Origin: Verrucomicrobiota bacterium
Lineage (GTDB): Bacteria > Verrucomicrobiota > Verrucomicrobiia > Limisphaerales > JADJPG01
Reading direction: 5' to 3'
Length of the DNA stretch: 64,000 nt
Assembly: GCA_016713365.1 (NCBI GenBank)
Contig: JADJPG010000013.1
Coordinates: forward strand, 1-64,000
Shown here: positions 26,068-34,868 of the stretch, piece after piece
Layout: each line of letters begins with the position of its first letter
Numbering within the stretch: the stretch's first letter is position 1
Program-made: the position numbers and the translations under genes
The notes under the pieces: model-generated
The model's input: only the letters and a program-made list of their open reading frames with translations
Databases searched by the model: none
Told to the model about the DNA's origin: nothing

Positions 26068-27003
26068 ATGACGATTCGCGCCAGTCTGTTGCTCTTGCTA
26101 GGGCTATTTTCGAGCACTGGGTCGGTGGTCGCCGCGCCGGGTCAGGAGTTGATCGCCGATCGCGAGTTCAGGCTGGGTTTCATCCTGTGGGAACCGAAAC
26201 CCGGACGGCACGTCCGCTATGGAGAATTGACCACCGGCGCGGCCAAGCCGGTTTGGGGGTTGTCCCAATGGAGCAGTCGGTTCCCGCTCAACGCCGCAGA
26301 GGCGTATAAGAGTGCGGACGGTTCGTTGACTTGCAGCAATCTCGCCAAGCTCTTGCAGTTCGGCGCAGGGACGACCAATCCGGTCCTCGTCCTCGCCGCC
26401 GATTCCTCTATTGAATACGGCCTTCCCGCCCGGAACGCCAAAGACCCGTGGGTTCACCTGCTAGTGGAACAGGAGTTCGCGGAAAGTCCGCCCCTTCCGG
26501 AACTGGCCGAAGCCCGATTCAGGGTCGAAGCCCGGCTTGCCCGGTCCCGGAACCGGCATCGCGACGATTATTCGCCGGATCGCCACGCCGCGCAGTTCCA
26601 GATCTTCTTCACCGTCCAGAACCGCAACCGCCAGTCCGCCGGTTTCGGAGACCTGCTCTGGTTCGGCGTTCCGGTGTACGATAATCGCGATCGATTCGCA
26701 AAGGAGTTCAAAGCCCGGGATTTCGGCGGCACTGCCAAGTTCATCTTCACTCCCGGCGGCGAGACCTACGCGAAAGTCAGCGCTCACGACGGCAATTGGA
26801 TCACTCTCGAGCGCGATTTGCTGCCGTTGATGCGCGAAGCCCTCGAAACCGCCTGGAAACGAGGGTTTCTCGCCGCCTCCAAGAACCCAGCCGACTACCG
26901 AATCGGCGGCATGAACATGGGCTGGGAGCTCCCGGGCTCCTTCGATGTGGAGATGCAAGTGCGGGGATTGAGCCTCAAGGTAATTCCCCGGGTAAACCCC
27001 TAA
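26068..27003 (+). CDS. secreted protein of unknown function
   Basis: A 311-residue protein from the ATG at 26068 (MTIRASLLLLLGLFSSTGSV), which gives a clean signal peptide ending near VVAAPG; the frame upstream to 25897 is non-coding in character. The mature part is rich in Arg, Trp and Phe (FRLGFILWEPKPGRHVRYGE, WGLSQWSSRFPLNAAEAYKS, DLLWFGVPVYDNRDRFAKEF) and ends WELPGSFDVEMQVRGLSLKV. I do not recognise the family; the tail resembles a carbohydrate- or beta-sandwich-type domain. It is divergent from the ABM gene. Confidence 0.75.
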   Translation: MTIRASLLLLLGLFSSTGSVVAAPGQELIADREFRLGFILWEPKPGRHVRYGELTTGAAKPVWGLSQWSSRFPLNAAEAYKSADGSLTCSNLAKLLQFGAGTTNPVLVLAADSSIEYGLPARNAKDPWVHLLVEQEFAESPPLPELAEARFRVEARLARSRNRHRDDYSPDRHAAQFQIFFTVQNRNRQSAGFGDLLWFGVPVYDNRDRFAKEFKARDFGGTAKFIFTPGGETYAKVSAHDGNWITLERDLLPLMREALETAWKRGFLAASKNPADYRIGGMNMGWELPGSFDVEMQVRGLSLKVIPRVNP

Positions 27004-27157
27004 GGGAATCCGGCCACTCCGGAAATCAGCCCACGCACGATCCCATCGGTCACAAGCGGCTTTCCACGACATCCGAAAAAGCCCCTCCGCTTCAACCAGT
27101 TGGGCGTCGCCTTGACAGCCGTGTCCATCCGCACCCGCAAAACCGCGCCGTTTTGTC

Positions 27158-27174
27158 TTAGGGGATTCCCCTAA
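27158..27174. promoter_or_regulatory. palindrome upstream of the lysozyme-like gene
   Basis: TTAGGGG and CCCCTAA flank the three bases ATT, forming a 17-bp near-perfect palindrome about 80 bases before the gene at 27256. It has no T-run on either side, so an operator is more likely than a terminator. No regulator is known for it. Confidence 0.3.
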
Positions 27175-27255
27175 ACGCGACCGGGGATCTACGGGGAGGT
27201 TCGATTGTAGGTCCCTCAATTGCGACGGGCTTCGGGTCGAACTTAGGTTCCCAGC

Positions 27256-27720
27256 ATGAGAACATTGGCTCTGTTGTTCGTGCTCTGTCCGATGATGTCG
27301 TTCGGAATGGATCGCCTGGCGGCGCTGTCGATGATTGAAACAGGAAACAACGACCGGATGGTCGGACGCGCTGGCGAAATCAGCCGGTATCAAATCCTGA
27401 AACGGGAATGGCGCAGCGTGACGAGCTCGACTCGTTACACGGATCCTGAAACAGCCAAGGCGGTGACGCTGGCTCTCATCGATCGCCGGGTGAAGTCCTT
27501 TCAGCAGGTCTACAACCGCCAGCCGACGAACTTCGAATTCTACGCGCTCTGGAACGCCCCGGGCCAGGTCCTCAACGGCCGCGTCAGCCGCGTGGTCGCC
27601 GAGCGTTGCCAGCGCTACTCAAACCTCGTCGAGTGGAAAGGCAAACCGACGCCGGTCGTGGCCAAGGCGAACGCCAAACCCAAGTTATCGACCGGCGCAG
27701 TGATGTTGGCGGCACAATAA
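27256..27720 (+). CDS. secreted lysozyme-like (SLT-type) protein
   Basis: A 154-residue secreted protein (signal MRTLALLFVLCPMMSFG). The mature region begins MDRLAALSMIETGNNDRMVG, with Glu-28 in the position of the catalytic Glu of SLT lysozyme-like folds (IE.G.N), followed by GRAGEISRYQI, the usual GRAYGLFQI-like block. It is shorter than full transglycosylases, and an active-site partner is not evident, so catalysis is uncertain. The C-terminus is Lys-rich. It stands alone. Confidence 0.68.
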   Translation: MRTLALLFVLCPMMSFGMDRLAALSMIETGNNDRMVGRAGEISRYQILKREWRSVTSSTRYTDPETAKAVTLALIDRRVKSFQQVYNRQPTNFEFYALWNAPGQVLNGRVSRVVAERCQRYSNLVEWKGKPTPVVAKANAKPKLSTGAVMLAAQ

Positions 27721-27750
27721 GCGCCCCCCTTCAGAACCTGAGAATTTCAA

Positions 27751-27788
27751 GCCCGCTTCCGTCCGCGTGGTGGTGGACGGAAGCGGGC
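27751..27788. terminator. long GC-rich hairpin between convergent genes
   Basis: A perfect 14-bp stem (GCCCGCTTCCGTCC paired with GGACGGAAGCGGGC) around a 10-base loop lies between the stop at 27720 and the convergent stop at 27836. There is no clean T-run on the plus side, so it may be a bidirectional terminator of the stable-stem kind or a small repeat. Confidence 0.55.
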
Positions 27789-27835
27789 GCGGCGGACAGC
27801 CACCTCAAGATTCTCGGCGCTTCAGACACGACACC

Positions 27836-28342
27836 TCAACTCGCTGTCATCATCGCGGAGAGCTTCCTTGCGTTGGAAGCCATCCACTGAAGCCGGAGCT
27901 CCCGAAGTCCGGATTCCATCCAGAACAAATTCTCGCTCTCCGAACTCATTGCCTTTTCACCGAAGTCACACCACTGATTGAAGTAATCGAATTCTCCAGT
28001 CTCGAGACATCGCTCGATGTAGCCCCGGCATTCCGCCTCGTAATGCTCGAAGAGGATTCGAAACTCCTTAAGCGCCTCCCGCTGGGCCGACGCTCCGATC
28101 AACTCGTAGCCTGCATCCGCGTCGGCAAACACAGTCCTCCAGTGGAAAAAGACATTCCACATCAACTGCGCCAACCCGCCGTTCGTAATCTCCGCTTCGA
28201 GCATCTCAGTCACGACAACCATGCGCAGCTCGATTGGGACATCGCGGAAGCAATGGAAAGTCTTCGACCTCCAATCGGGGACTTCCGGATAACGCTGGCG
28301 AAACCACCTGTGAACCTTCGCTTCAATTGCGGTCGGTTTCAC
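27836..28342 (-). CDS. DUF4375-type protein
   Basis: A 168-residue helical protein with WFRQRYPEVPDWRSKTFHCF, MLEAEITNGGLAQLMWNVFF and DYFNQWCDFGEKAMSSESEN. The E...NGG..Q..WN block fits DUF4375, a family found near immunity-like genes and of no proven biochemical role. It follows lysA on the same strand with 16 bases between, so it is probably co-transcribed. Confidence 0.6.
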   Translation of the reverse strand: MKPTAIEAKVHRWFRQRYPEVPDWRSKTFHCFRDVPIELRMVVVTEMLEAEITNGGLAQLMWNVFFHWRTVFADADAGYELIGASAQREALKEFRILFEHYEAECRGYIERCLETGEFDYFNQWCDFGEKAMSSESENLFWMESGLRELRLQWMASNARKLSAMMTAS

Positions 28343-28358
28343 AGGCGGTGTCCCGGGT

Positions 28359-29663
28359 CTACTTCTTCAACCACGCCGGGATCGATTCGGTCGCCCAAAT
28401 CTCATCCACGGGCTGGCGTGGCCGCACCACCGCCGCCTGGTTTTTGTTCACCAGCACCTCGGCAGCGAAGCCACGCGAATTGTAGTTCGACGCCATCACG
28501 AAGCCATACGCGCCCGCGCTGAGCAGCGCGAGATAATCGCCCTCTCCCACCTTCGGAAGCGGACGATCCTTCGCGAAGTAATCGCCGGATTCGCAGATCG
28601 GCCCGACGACATCCGACGAAACCGTTGCCTTGCTGCCGTTACGCGCCAGCGGAACGATCTGGTGGTAGGAATCGTAGAACGCGGGGCGGATGAGGTCATT
28701 CATCGCGGCATCCACGATCACGAAGTTCTTCTTGCCCGTGCGCTTCACGTACTCGACGCGCGTCACAAGAATGCCCGCGTTGCCCACGATGAAGCGACCC
28801 GGCTCAATGAGGATGCGCAGGCCCAGCGGCTTCAACAGCGGCACCAGCGTCTTCGCGTAAACCTCGGGCGTAAGAATCGCCTTGGCCGACGCGGACTTCC
28901 ACCACGCCGAATCACCGCTCTCCAGCGCCGGATTGTAGACGATGCCCAAACCGCCGCCGATGCTGAAGAACTCGAAGTTGTATTTCTTCGCCAGCTTCGC
29001 AACCAGCGGCACCACCTTCTTCACCGCCAGCTCGAACGGCTTCACCTGCGTGAGCTGCGAACCAATGTGCATCTGCAGGCCGCGCAGCCAGAGGTTCTTC
29101 AGCTTGCTCGCACGGGCGTAAACGCCTTCCACCTGCTCGAACGCGATGCCGAACTTGTTTTCGTACGTGCCCGTCGTGATCTTCGCGTGCGTGCCGGCGT
29201 CCACGTTCGGATTCACGCGCACCGCCACCGGCGCCTTCTTCTTCAAGCGCGCCGCCACCTTGTTGATGCGAATCAGCTCCGCCTCGCTCTCCACGTTGAA
29301 GGAATAAATCCCCTTCTTCAACGCGAACTCGATCTCACGCTCGGTCTTGCCGACGCCGGCGAAGACGCACTTACGCGGGTCGCCGCCTGCCGCAATTACA
29401 CGGCGCAGCTCGCCTTCGCTCACCACGTCGAAGCCGCCGCCCTGATTTGCCAGCGTGCGCATCACCGCCGCGTTGGAGTTCGCCTTCATCGCGTAGCAGA
29501 TGAGGTGATTCAGCGGCGCGAGGGCCTGGTCGAGCTTCTGGAAATGGTCCGTCAGCGTGTGCTGGGAATAGATGTAGAGGGGCGTGCCGTGCTTCTTGAC
29601 GAGGCTCTCCACGGAGACGCGTTCGCAGTGCAGCTTGTTTCCGACGTAATGAAAGTCATGCAT
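28359..29663 (-). CDS. lysA: diaminopimelate decarboxylase
   Basis: A 434-residue fold III PLP enzyme that makes L-lysine from meso-diaminopimelate, the last step of lysine synthesis. Lys-60 in LICYAMKANSN is the PLP Schiff-base residue; HIGSQL and GGGLGI (phosphate-binding) follow, then EPGRFIVGNAG, CESGDYFAKDR and MASNYNSRGF. Length is normal. The gene is 47 bases downstream of a hairpin terminator that ends the upstream coiled-coil gene, so it has its own promoter and carries DUF4375 behind it. Confidence 0.97.
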   Translation of the reverse strand: MHDFHYVGNKLHCERVSVESLVKKHGTPLYIYSQHTLTDHFQKLDQALAPLNHLICYAMKANSNAAVMRTLANQGGGFDVVSEGELRRVIAAGGDPRKCVFAGVGKTEREIEFALKKGIYSFNVESEAELIRINKVAARLKKKAPVAVRVNPNVDAGTHAKITTGTYENKFGIAFEQVEGVYARASKLKNLWLRGLQMHIGSQLTQVKPFELAVKKVVPLVAKLAKKYNFEFFSIGGGLGIVYNPALESGDSAWWKSASAKAILTPEVYAKTLVPLLKPLGLRILIEPGRFIVGNAGILVTRVEYVKRTGKKNFVIVDAAMNDLIRPAFYDSYHQIVPLARNGSKATVSSDVVGPICESGDYFAKDRPLPKVGEGDYLALLSAGAYGFVMASNYNSRGFAAEVLVNKNQAAVVRPRQPVDEIWATESIPAWLKK

Positions 29664-29710
29664 AAAGCGGATTTACTTAAGGGTTGGAAAAAGGGTTGTC
29701 ACGAAAAGAG

Positions 29711-29747
29711 TCATCCGGACGCAGGCACTGAACCCGCGTCCGGATGA
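29711..29747 (-). terminator. hairpin terminator after the coiled-coil gene
   Basis: A perfect 12-bp stem (TCATCCGGACGC with GCGTCCGGATGA, 13-base loop). In the minus direction it follows the stop at 29784 and is trailed by CTCTTTTCG, a moderate T-rich tail. Confidence 0.65.
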
Positions 29748-29783
29748 AAAAACTGGCAGGAACTCCGTCGCCCGCCCAACGAA

Positions 29784-31244
29784 TCAGGGCTCGCTAAGCA
29801 ACTTCGCCCGGCGCTGGTGATACTCCTGCGCGGTGATGGAATCTTTCTTGTACATCTCCAGCAATTCCGCGAGCTTCTGGTCCTTCGTCTTGGGCGCGGA
29901 CGGGTCGACCTTCGGCGCCGAGGGGGCGGCAACCTTCGTTTCGGCTGGAGCTGGCTTCACCGCCTTCGGCGCATCGGACTTCGCAGCATCCTGCGCCTTC
30001 TTCATTTCCTTGGTGCGACGCGCTGCTTCCTTCTCCGCTTGTTTCGCCTGCTCCCTCGCGGCGGCATCCGCAGCGGCCTTCTGTTTCGCCTGCTCTTTGG
30101 CCACCGCCTTCAAACGCTTCGCTTCCTCGGCATCAGCCTTCTTCTTCTGGTCCGCGGCTTTCTTGGATTGAGCTTCGGCCGCAGCCGCCATCTCAGAACG
30201 TTTCTGCTCCTCTTCACGCACCTTGCGTTTGGCTTCCTCAGCCGCCTGCTTCTCGCGTTCACGACGCGCCTTGGCTTCCGCTTCCAACTCCTTCTCCGTC
30301 GGCAAAGGCTGGGCCTTCACCGCTTCCGCCGCAGGCTTGGGCTGAACTGCGGGAGCAACCGGAGCGGCCACCGCTGGCGTCTCCACCGGTTTGCTGGCCG
30401 CCTGCTTCTTGCCTTCGAGCTCGGCCTTAATGCGCGCGATGCGTTCCTGACGGGCCTTCTCCTCCTGCGCCTTCTGCTCTTCGTACTTCGCCCGCTTCTC
30501 CTCGGCTTCCTTTTCCTTTGCTGCCTTCTCCGCGTCCTTCTTCGCCTTAATCTCAGCCGCCGCCCGACGCTTTGCTTCCTGGGCCGCTTTCTCTTTCGCT
30601 TCCTTCTCCGCCTTCAAGTCCGCCTCGGACTTCTGCGCATTCTGGGCGTCCTGTTTCTCGTAAGCCTGGGCCAGCGCGGTGCGCGCCTTGGCCTCGTTTT
30701 CAGGCTTCATCGTCGACCCTGCGGCCTGGGTCGCAGGCTGCGCCGTCTCCTGCGATTTCTTGGAGCGGAAAATATTGAGAATCGAACGGTTGTTGGCCTG
30801 ACGCTCCTCCGGAGTCATCCGGCGGGAATCGACAAGCGCCTGTTCCTCCTGACGTTTGCGCTCCGCTTCGAGTCGCTTGGAGTTCTCCGCCGCCTGCTTC
30901 GCTGCGATTTTCTGCAAACGCTGCTGCTCCTTCGCTTCCGCCTTGGCCTTGGCCTTGGCTTCCGCAGGCGTCAATGGCTTGGCCGGCGGAGCTGGCGGCG
31001 TGATGTCCGCCTTGTGACCACGCGCCTCGGCGGCTTTCAACACTTCGAGCTCGATGCGCTTCAGCTCCTTTTCGCGCTCAGCTTCCAGACGCAACTTCTC
31101 TTCCTGCTGTTTCTGGGTTTCCTCCGCCTTGGCCTTGGCATCCGCCTCTTTCTTGGCGTCGGCAGTGGCTTGGGCGGACAGTTTCTGGGTCACCAAGGCT
31201 GCGTAAACGAGACAGCAAAGGACGAGACGAAGTGAATTGCGCAT
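29784..31244 (-). CDS. secreted Ala/Lys/Glu-rich coiled-coil protein with SHOCT-like end (TolA-like)
   Basis: A 486-residue protein using the ATG at 31242-31244 (MRNSLRLVLCCLVYAALVTQ, signal ending LSAQA); a TTG six codons earlier is weaker. The body is almost entirely Ala, Lys, Glu, Arg (for example AKAKAEETQKQQEEKLRLE), predicted as one long rod, with a Pro/Ala-rich break near residue 290. The last 35 residues (KLAELLEMYKKDSITAQEYH) resemble a SHOCT helix pair. It recalls TolA-like periplasmic rods. Function is inferred only from shape. Confidence 0.75.
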   Translation of the reverse strand: MRNSLRLVLCCLVYAALVTQKLSAQATADAKKEADAKAKAEETQKQQEEKLRLEAEREKELKRIELEVLKAAEARGHKADITPPAPPAKPLTPAEAKAKAKAEAKEQQRLQKIAAKQAAENSKRLEAERKRQEEQALVDSRRMTPEERQANNRSILNIFRSKKSQETAQPATQAAGSTMKPENEAKARTALAQAYEKQDAQNAQKSEADLKAEKEAKEKAAQEAKRRAAAEIKAKKDAEKAAKEKEAEEKRAKYEEQKAQEEKARQERIARIKAELEGKKQAASKPVETPAVAAPVAPAVQPKPAAEAVKAQPLPTEKELEAEAKARREREKQAAEEAKRKVREEEQKRSEMAAAAEAQSKKAADQKKKADAEEAKRLKAVAKEQAKQKAAADAAAREQAKQAEKEAARRTKEMKKAQDAAKSDAPKAVKPAPAETKVAAPSAPKVDPSAPKTKDQKLAELLEMYKKDSITAQEYHQRRAKLLSEP

Positions 31245-31328
31245 GACTTCTCGATACTGCAAACGGCAGGGTCAGGCAACAGCATTATCGGCCGGAGCGC
31301 TGCCCCGGGGAGCAAGCGCCGGACTCAC

Positions 31329-34025
31329 TCACAATCCGCGCAGCCGGAAGAACAGATTTGTCGGCGACGGCGCGTTCGTGACCGCGAACTCCCCACCAAT
31401 CAATCCACGCAAACTCGTGTCCGGTGCCCAATTCGTCGAGTACAGCTGCGTCGCGCGTTCCAACACGTAACCGCCCGCGTTTGTCGGCCACGCCACGATG
31501 GTGTTCGGCGGCGCGGACGCAATGCGCAGGCTTGGCAACGCCTCGTCGCCATCCAGCACGCCGTCCGCATCGCGATCAATGCCCATGCGCGTTCCTGAGC
31601 CCACGGGCACGCCCATGACCGTCAACATGTCCCCCGCCAGGACTTTCGCCCGCAGCTGAGCACGGGTCATCGACGGCGAGTTCGTCGAGTCCGGTTTGTA
31701 ATTCTGTGACCCCGGCTGGTAGACGAACCCTCGGGTGATTCCGTCCACCGTCCCCTTGATCACGAGATTGATGTTCGTCCCGGAAACCGCCTGCGCTTCG
31801 AGCACGTTCCAGTCATTCGAAACGGTCGTCGCATTGACGTTCGCCGCCGTCACCGTGCGCATGTAACCAACCGCCGGCGCCATTCCCGTGTCGAGGCACA
31901 GCACGAAGGCGGCGAGATTGCTCTTCACCACCGAGTCGTTTGCGAAGTCATCAAAAACCGGACGCGAGAGGAACGTGAACAAGTCCGGGTCCTGACCGTC
32001 GTGCACCAGCCCGAAGCCGCTGATGCTCTGTGCGCCCGGCGCGTGGTTGAAGTTCATCTTCTGATACACGTTCCGCAGGTGCGGCACCTTGAAGTCCTGC
32101 GGCTCCTGCAATGCCAGCGCCGGGGTGATGCTGCGGTCCGTGCCCGTCGGCAGCTGATGGCAGGTGTTGCAACGAAGCCCCAACGCCAGCGGCGGCGTGC
32201 CGAGGGTCGTGTAGTTCGTGTTCATGTAGGCGTTGCGACCCGCAATCGGATTCGCGCCGTTGAAGGTCGCCGGCAACGTGCGGTCGAGATTCTGATTCGG
32301 GTTCGGCTGGAAGCGGATCGTGTTGATGTAGTCGCGATACGCCCGCATGTCCTCCGCCGCTAAGACCGACCCGCCCAGCAAGCCGTCGAACGCGTGATTG
32401 AAGTGCAGGAAATTCGTCCGGTCACCGCGCCAGTGCAACGGATCGACCCCGTTCAAACCGCGCAAGGTCTGCGTCGTCATCGGCCCCTTCATCGGGTGCA
32501 TCACGAAATTCGTGTTAAACCCATTCGGGAACAGCGTCGTGATGCCGGAAAGCTTGGCTCGCACCGTTTCCAGGTTGCCCTGCGGATCGCCCAGATCCCA
32601 CGCGAGCATGTCCATCTCGGAATCGATATGGCACGACGCGCACGACACCGTGCCGTTTCCGGAAAGCTTCGCGTCGTAGAGAAAGCCGCGTCCCTGCCGC
32701 ACGATGGCCGGCGTCGGGTCATGACTGCCAATCGCAATCTCGCGCACGAGCGTTCGCGCGCTGGGGTTCACCACGGAGATGGTGTTCGCCAGACGGTTCA
32801 ACACGTAAAGCGCCTGGCCCGGCTTCAGCGCCAGCCCGCGCGGGCCGCGCATCGTCCGGGGATTCGCCACTGAACCCGGCGCGTCCGGATTGAGATCAAT
32901 CCGCGCCATGACCGTGCCGCTGTCCGAACTCACCTGGGCGACGCGATCCGATCCAAACGCCGTCACGAAGTAATTCGCGCCGCTCGGACCGAACGCGATC
33001 GCCGTGGGCTGCGCCAGCGCGTTGGTTTGGTCCCGACGGCTCGGGAAGTTCACGTAGTCAAAGCCGGGATTCAGATCGAACCGCGTCACCGCGCCGCTCG
33101 CGATGTCGATCTTCGACACCTGGTTCGTCACGAACGCGCCCCGCAACGCTGGCTCAAAGCGCGTGAGGTTTCGCGCATCCGTGTTCGCCACGTAGAGGTC
33201 GCCGTTATCCGGCCGCACCGCGACCGCAAAGTTCACCGTGCCCACGCGCGGGAAGTAACGCGTCACCGCCAGCGTTGCCGTGTCGATCTCCACCACATCA
33301 TTGTCCGGCATCGTGTAGCGAATCACCGCGTTCGGACCCGAGGTCCACGCCGGATCCGTCGCATCCACAATCAAGCTGGCCCGCGGCGGGCGCGGCAACG
33401 TCGGCTTCATCGGCGGCACCGCGTTCGTCGGCTGCAGCGGCGCCTTGTCGAATGGAATCAGCGTCGTGCGATTACCAGACAGCGCGAACGCGGCGTAAAC
33501 CTTCGTCCCGTTCGAGTTCACGACGATCGAGCGCGGGTTCTCACCGAAGACCGGGATGTTGGTGACCACCGCGTGACTCGCGAGATCGATGACCGTGATG
33601 CGGTTGTTTCGCGACGCCGTCACAAACGCCCGCCCGTTGGCGAACGCGACATCCGCCGGCTCGTCTTTCACCAGAATCGTGTCCGTCACCACGCGCCGCG
33701 ACACCGACACCACGCTCACGCTGTCCGAGACTTCGTTCACCACCCACACCTCGTCGTTGCTGAGCGCGTTCACGGAGACGGGCTCCAAGCCGACGGGAAT
33801 TTCCGCGATGAGGATCGGATTCTGGGAACGGGAGACATCGAAGACCGACAGGCGGTTGTCCGGCGTATTCACCGCGAAGAGACGCGTGCCATCCGGCGAG
33901 AGCCGAATCGGACTCGTCTGCTTGCCCTCGAAGTTGACGAAGGTTTGTCCCAACGCAGCGACGCCCGTGAGCGCAACGGAGATGGCCGGGACAATCGAAC
34001 GAAGAACGCGGACAAGGCACTTCAT
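31329..34025 (-). CDS. secreted YVTN beta-propeller with two CxxCH heme sites
   Basis: An 898-residue secreted protein (signal ending near VAALGQ). Residues 30-400 are YVTN-like propeller repeats (GTRLFAVNTPDNRLSVFDVS, VDATDPAWTSGPNAVIRYTM). Two heme sites follow: CASCHIDSEMD near residue 460 and CNTCHQLP near 620, with a diheme-peroxidase-like layout (MHPMKGPMTTQTLRGL). The C-terminus is a beta domain ending LFFRLRGL, a tail common in this lineage. It may be a cell-surface or periplasmic electron-transfer protein or peroxidase; the substrate is unknown. Confidence 0.88.
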   Translation of the reverse strand: MKCLVRVLRSIVPAISVALTGVAALGQTFVNFEGKQTSPIRLSPDGTRLFAVNTPDNRLSVFDVSRSQNPILIAEIPVGLEPVSVNALSNDEVWVVNEVSDSVSVVSVSRRVVTDTILVKDEPADVAFANGRAFVTASRNNRITVIDLASHAVVTNIPVFGENPRSIVVNSNGTKVYAAFALSGNRTTLIPFDKAPLQPTNAVPPMKPTLPRPPRASLIVDATDPAWTSGPNAVIRYTMPDNDVVEIDTATLAVTRYFPRVGTVNFAVAVRPDNGDLYVANTDARNLTRFEPALRGAFVTNQVSKIDIASGAVTRFDLNPGFDYVNFPSRRDQTNALAQPTAIAFGPSGANYFVTAFGSDRVAQVSSDSGTVMARIDLNPDAPGSVANPRTMRGPRGLALKPGQALYVLNRLANTISVVNPSARTLVREIAIGSHDPTPAIVRQGRGFLYDAKLSGNGTVSCASCHIDSEMDMLAWDLGDPQGNLETVRAKLSGITTLFPNGFNTNFVMHPMKGPMTTQTLRGLNGVDPLHWRGDRTNFLHFNHAFDGLLGGSVLAAEDMRAYRDYINTIRFQPNPNQNLDRTLPATFNGANPIAGRNAYMNTNYTTLGTPPLALGLRCNTCHQLPTGTDRSITPALALQEPQDFKVPHLRNVYQKMNFNHAPGAQSISGFGLVHDGQDPDLFTFLSRPVFDDFANDSVVKSNLAAFVLCLDTGMAPAVGYMRTVTAANVNATTVSNDWNVLEAQAVSGTNINLVIKGTVDGITRGFVYQPGSQNYKPDSTNSPSMTRAQLRAKVLAGDMLTVMGVPVGSGTRMGIDRDADGVLDGDEALPSLRIASAPPNTIVAWPTNAGGYVLERATQLYSTNWAPDTSLRGLIGGEFAVTNAPSPTNLFFRLRGL

Positions 34026-34091
34026 AAAATGGCGACGTTTGAACTCAACAACCTGAAGTCAGGTCGGTCACTACGGGAACGGATTTCGCGC

Positions 34092-34853
34092 TCAGATTAC
34101 CGTTCCGCCGCGCCTTTGTCCATCGGGGTTCTCCGGAAAGTTCTTCGTCGGGTAGCTGAAAATCGTGCCCCCACCATCCAGCAGGCTGCTCATGCCACGA
34201 TTAAATCCCGCATGCGGCGCATACGCGGCCAAGTCCGTAGCCATGGCAACAAAATCGACCGGAATACTCCCCGTCTTGCGTTGACCGAGGTAGCCGAAGT
34301 CAAACTTGTCCGCCACCACGCTGTAGCGGAGAACGGCGCGGGTCATCACGATTTCGAGCAACAAGTGAACCGCCCGCACCTCCTTGTAGTTCACCTCCGG
34401 CTGGAGCCCCTCATCCGAACCCCCATCCTCCCCATACGACGACGCCGGTTTCGGCTTCATCTCCACCTTGCGGACGAACTCGCTCGTCTTCACCGCACCC
34501 GCCGCCAGCAGCATCACGTGCTGCCACGCCACCACGAACCCTCGGCCCAACGGATCAAACAACTCCAATCCCGCTTCCGAACAACTGAGCCGCCGCAATT
34601 GCTTCATCGGCGGCATCGCTGGCAGTCGCGCTGTTTCCACAATCTCCGTCTCGATGCCTTCGCTGCGCAACGCCCCTTGCATGGCCGTCGCGTTTTCCAG
34701 CGGGAAGTCCTTCACCAAGATGCCGAAGGCGTCATTGCCAAGCACCTGTGCATCCAGCGCGGTCAGGCCTGGAACATGACGAAATGCCCGCTGCAACGCC
34801 TCGATGGGCAGCGCGCTCAGTTCCTTTTGGACAACGGCGTAGGACATGGCCAT
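34092..34853 (-). CDS. conserved hypothetical protein
   Basis: A 253-residue protein with no membrane segment. The first 75 residues (VQKELSALPIEALQRAFRHV, FGILVKDFPLENATAMQGAL) form an alpha/beta module like domains that sense small ligands; the rest includes AVHLLLEIVMTRAVLRYSVV. The start is either 34853 (MAMSYAV) or the ATG at 34847. I do not recognise a family. It lies 66 bases after the cytochrome start and 15 bases before the hydrolase stop, on the same strand. Confidence 0.65.
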   Translation of the reverse strand: MAMSYAVVQKELSALPIEALQRAFRHVPGLTALDAQVLGNDAFGILVKDFPLENATAMQGALRSEGIETEIVETARLPAMPPMKQLRRLSCSEAGLELFDPLGRGFVVAWQHVMLLAAGAVKTSEFVRKVEMKPKPASSYGEDGGSDEGLQPEVNYKEVRAVHLLLEIVMTRAVLRYSVVADKFDFGYLGQRKTGSIPVDFVAMATDLAAYAPHAGFNRGMSSLLDGGGTIFSYPTKNFPENPDGQRRGGTVI

Positions 34854-34868
34854 CCATTCGTTACACTC

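Noticed and set aside
29817..31235. 472-residue plus-strand frame rich in Leu/Arg/Phe
   Set aside because: It is the reverse reading of the Ala/Lys/Glu-rich coiled-coil gene, whose codon bias opens the opposite strand.
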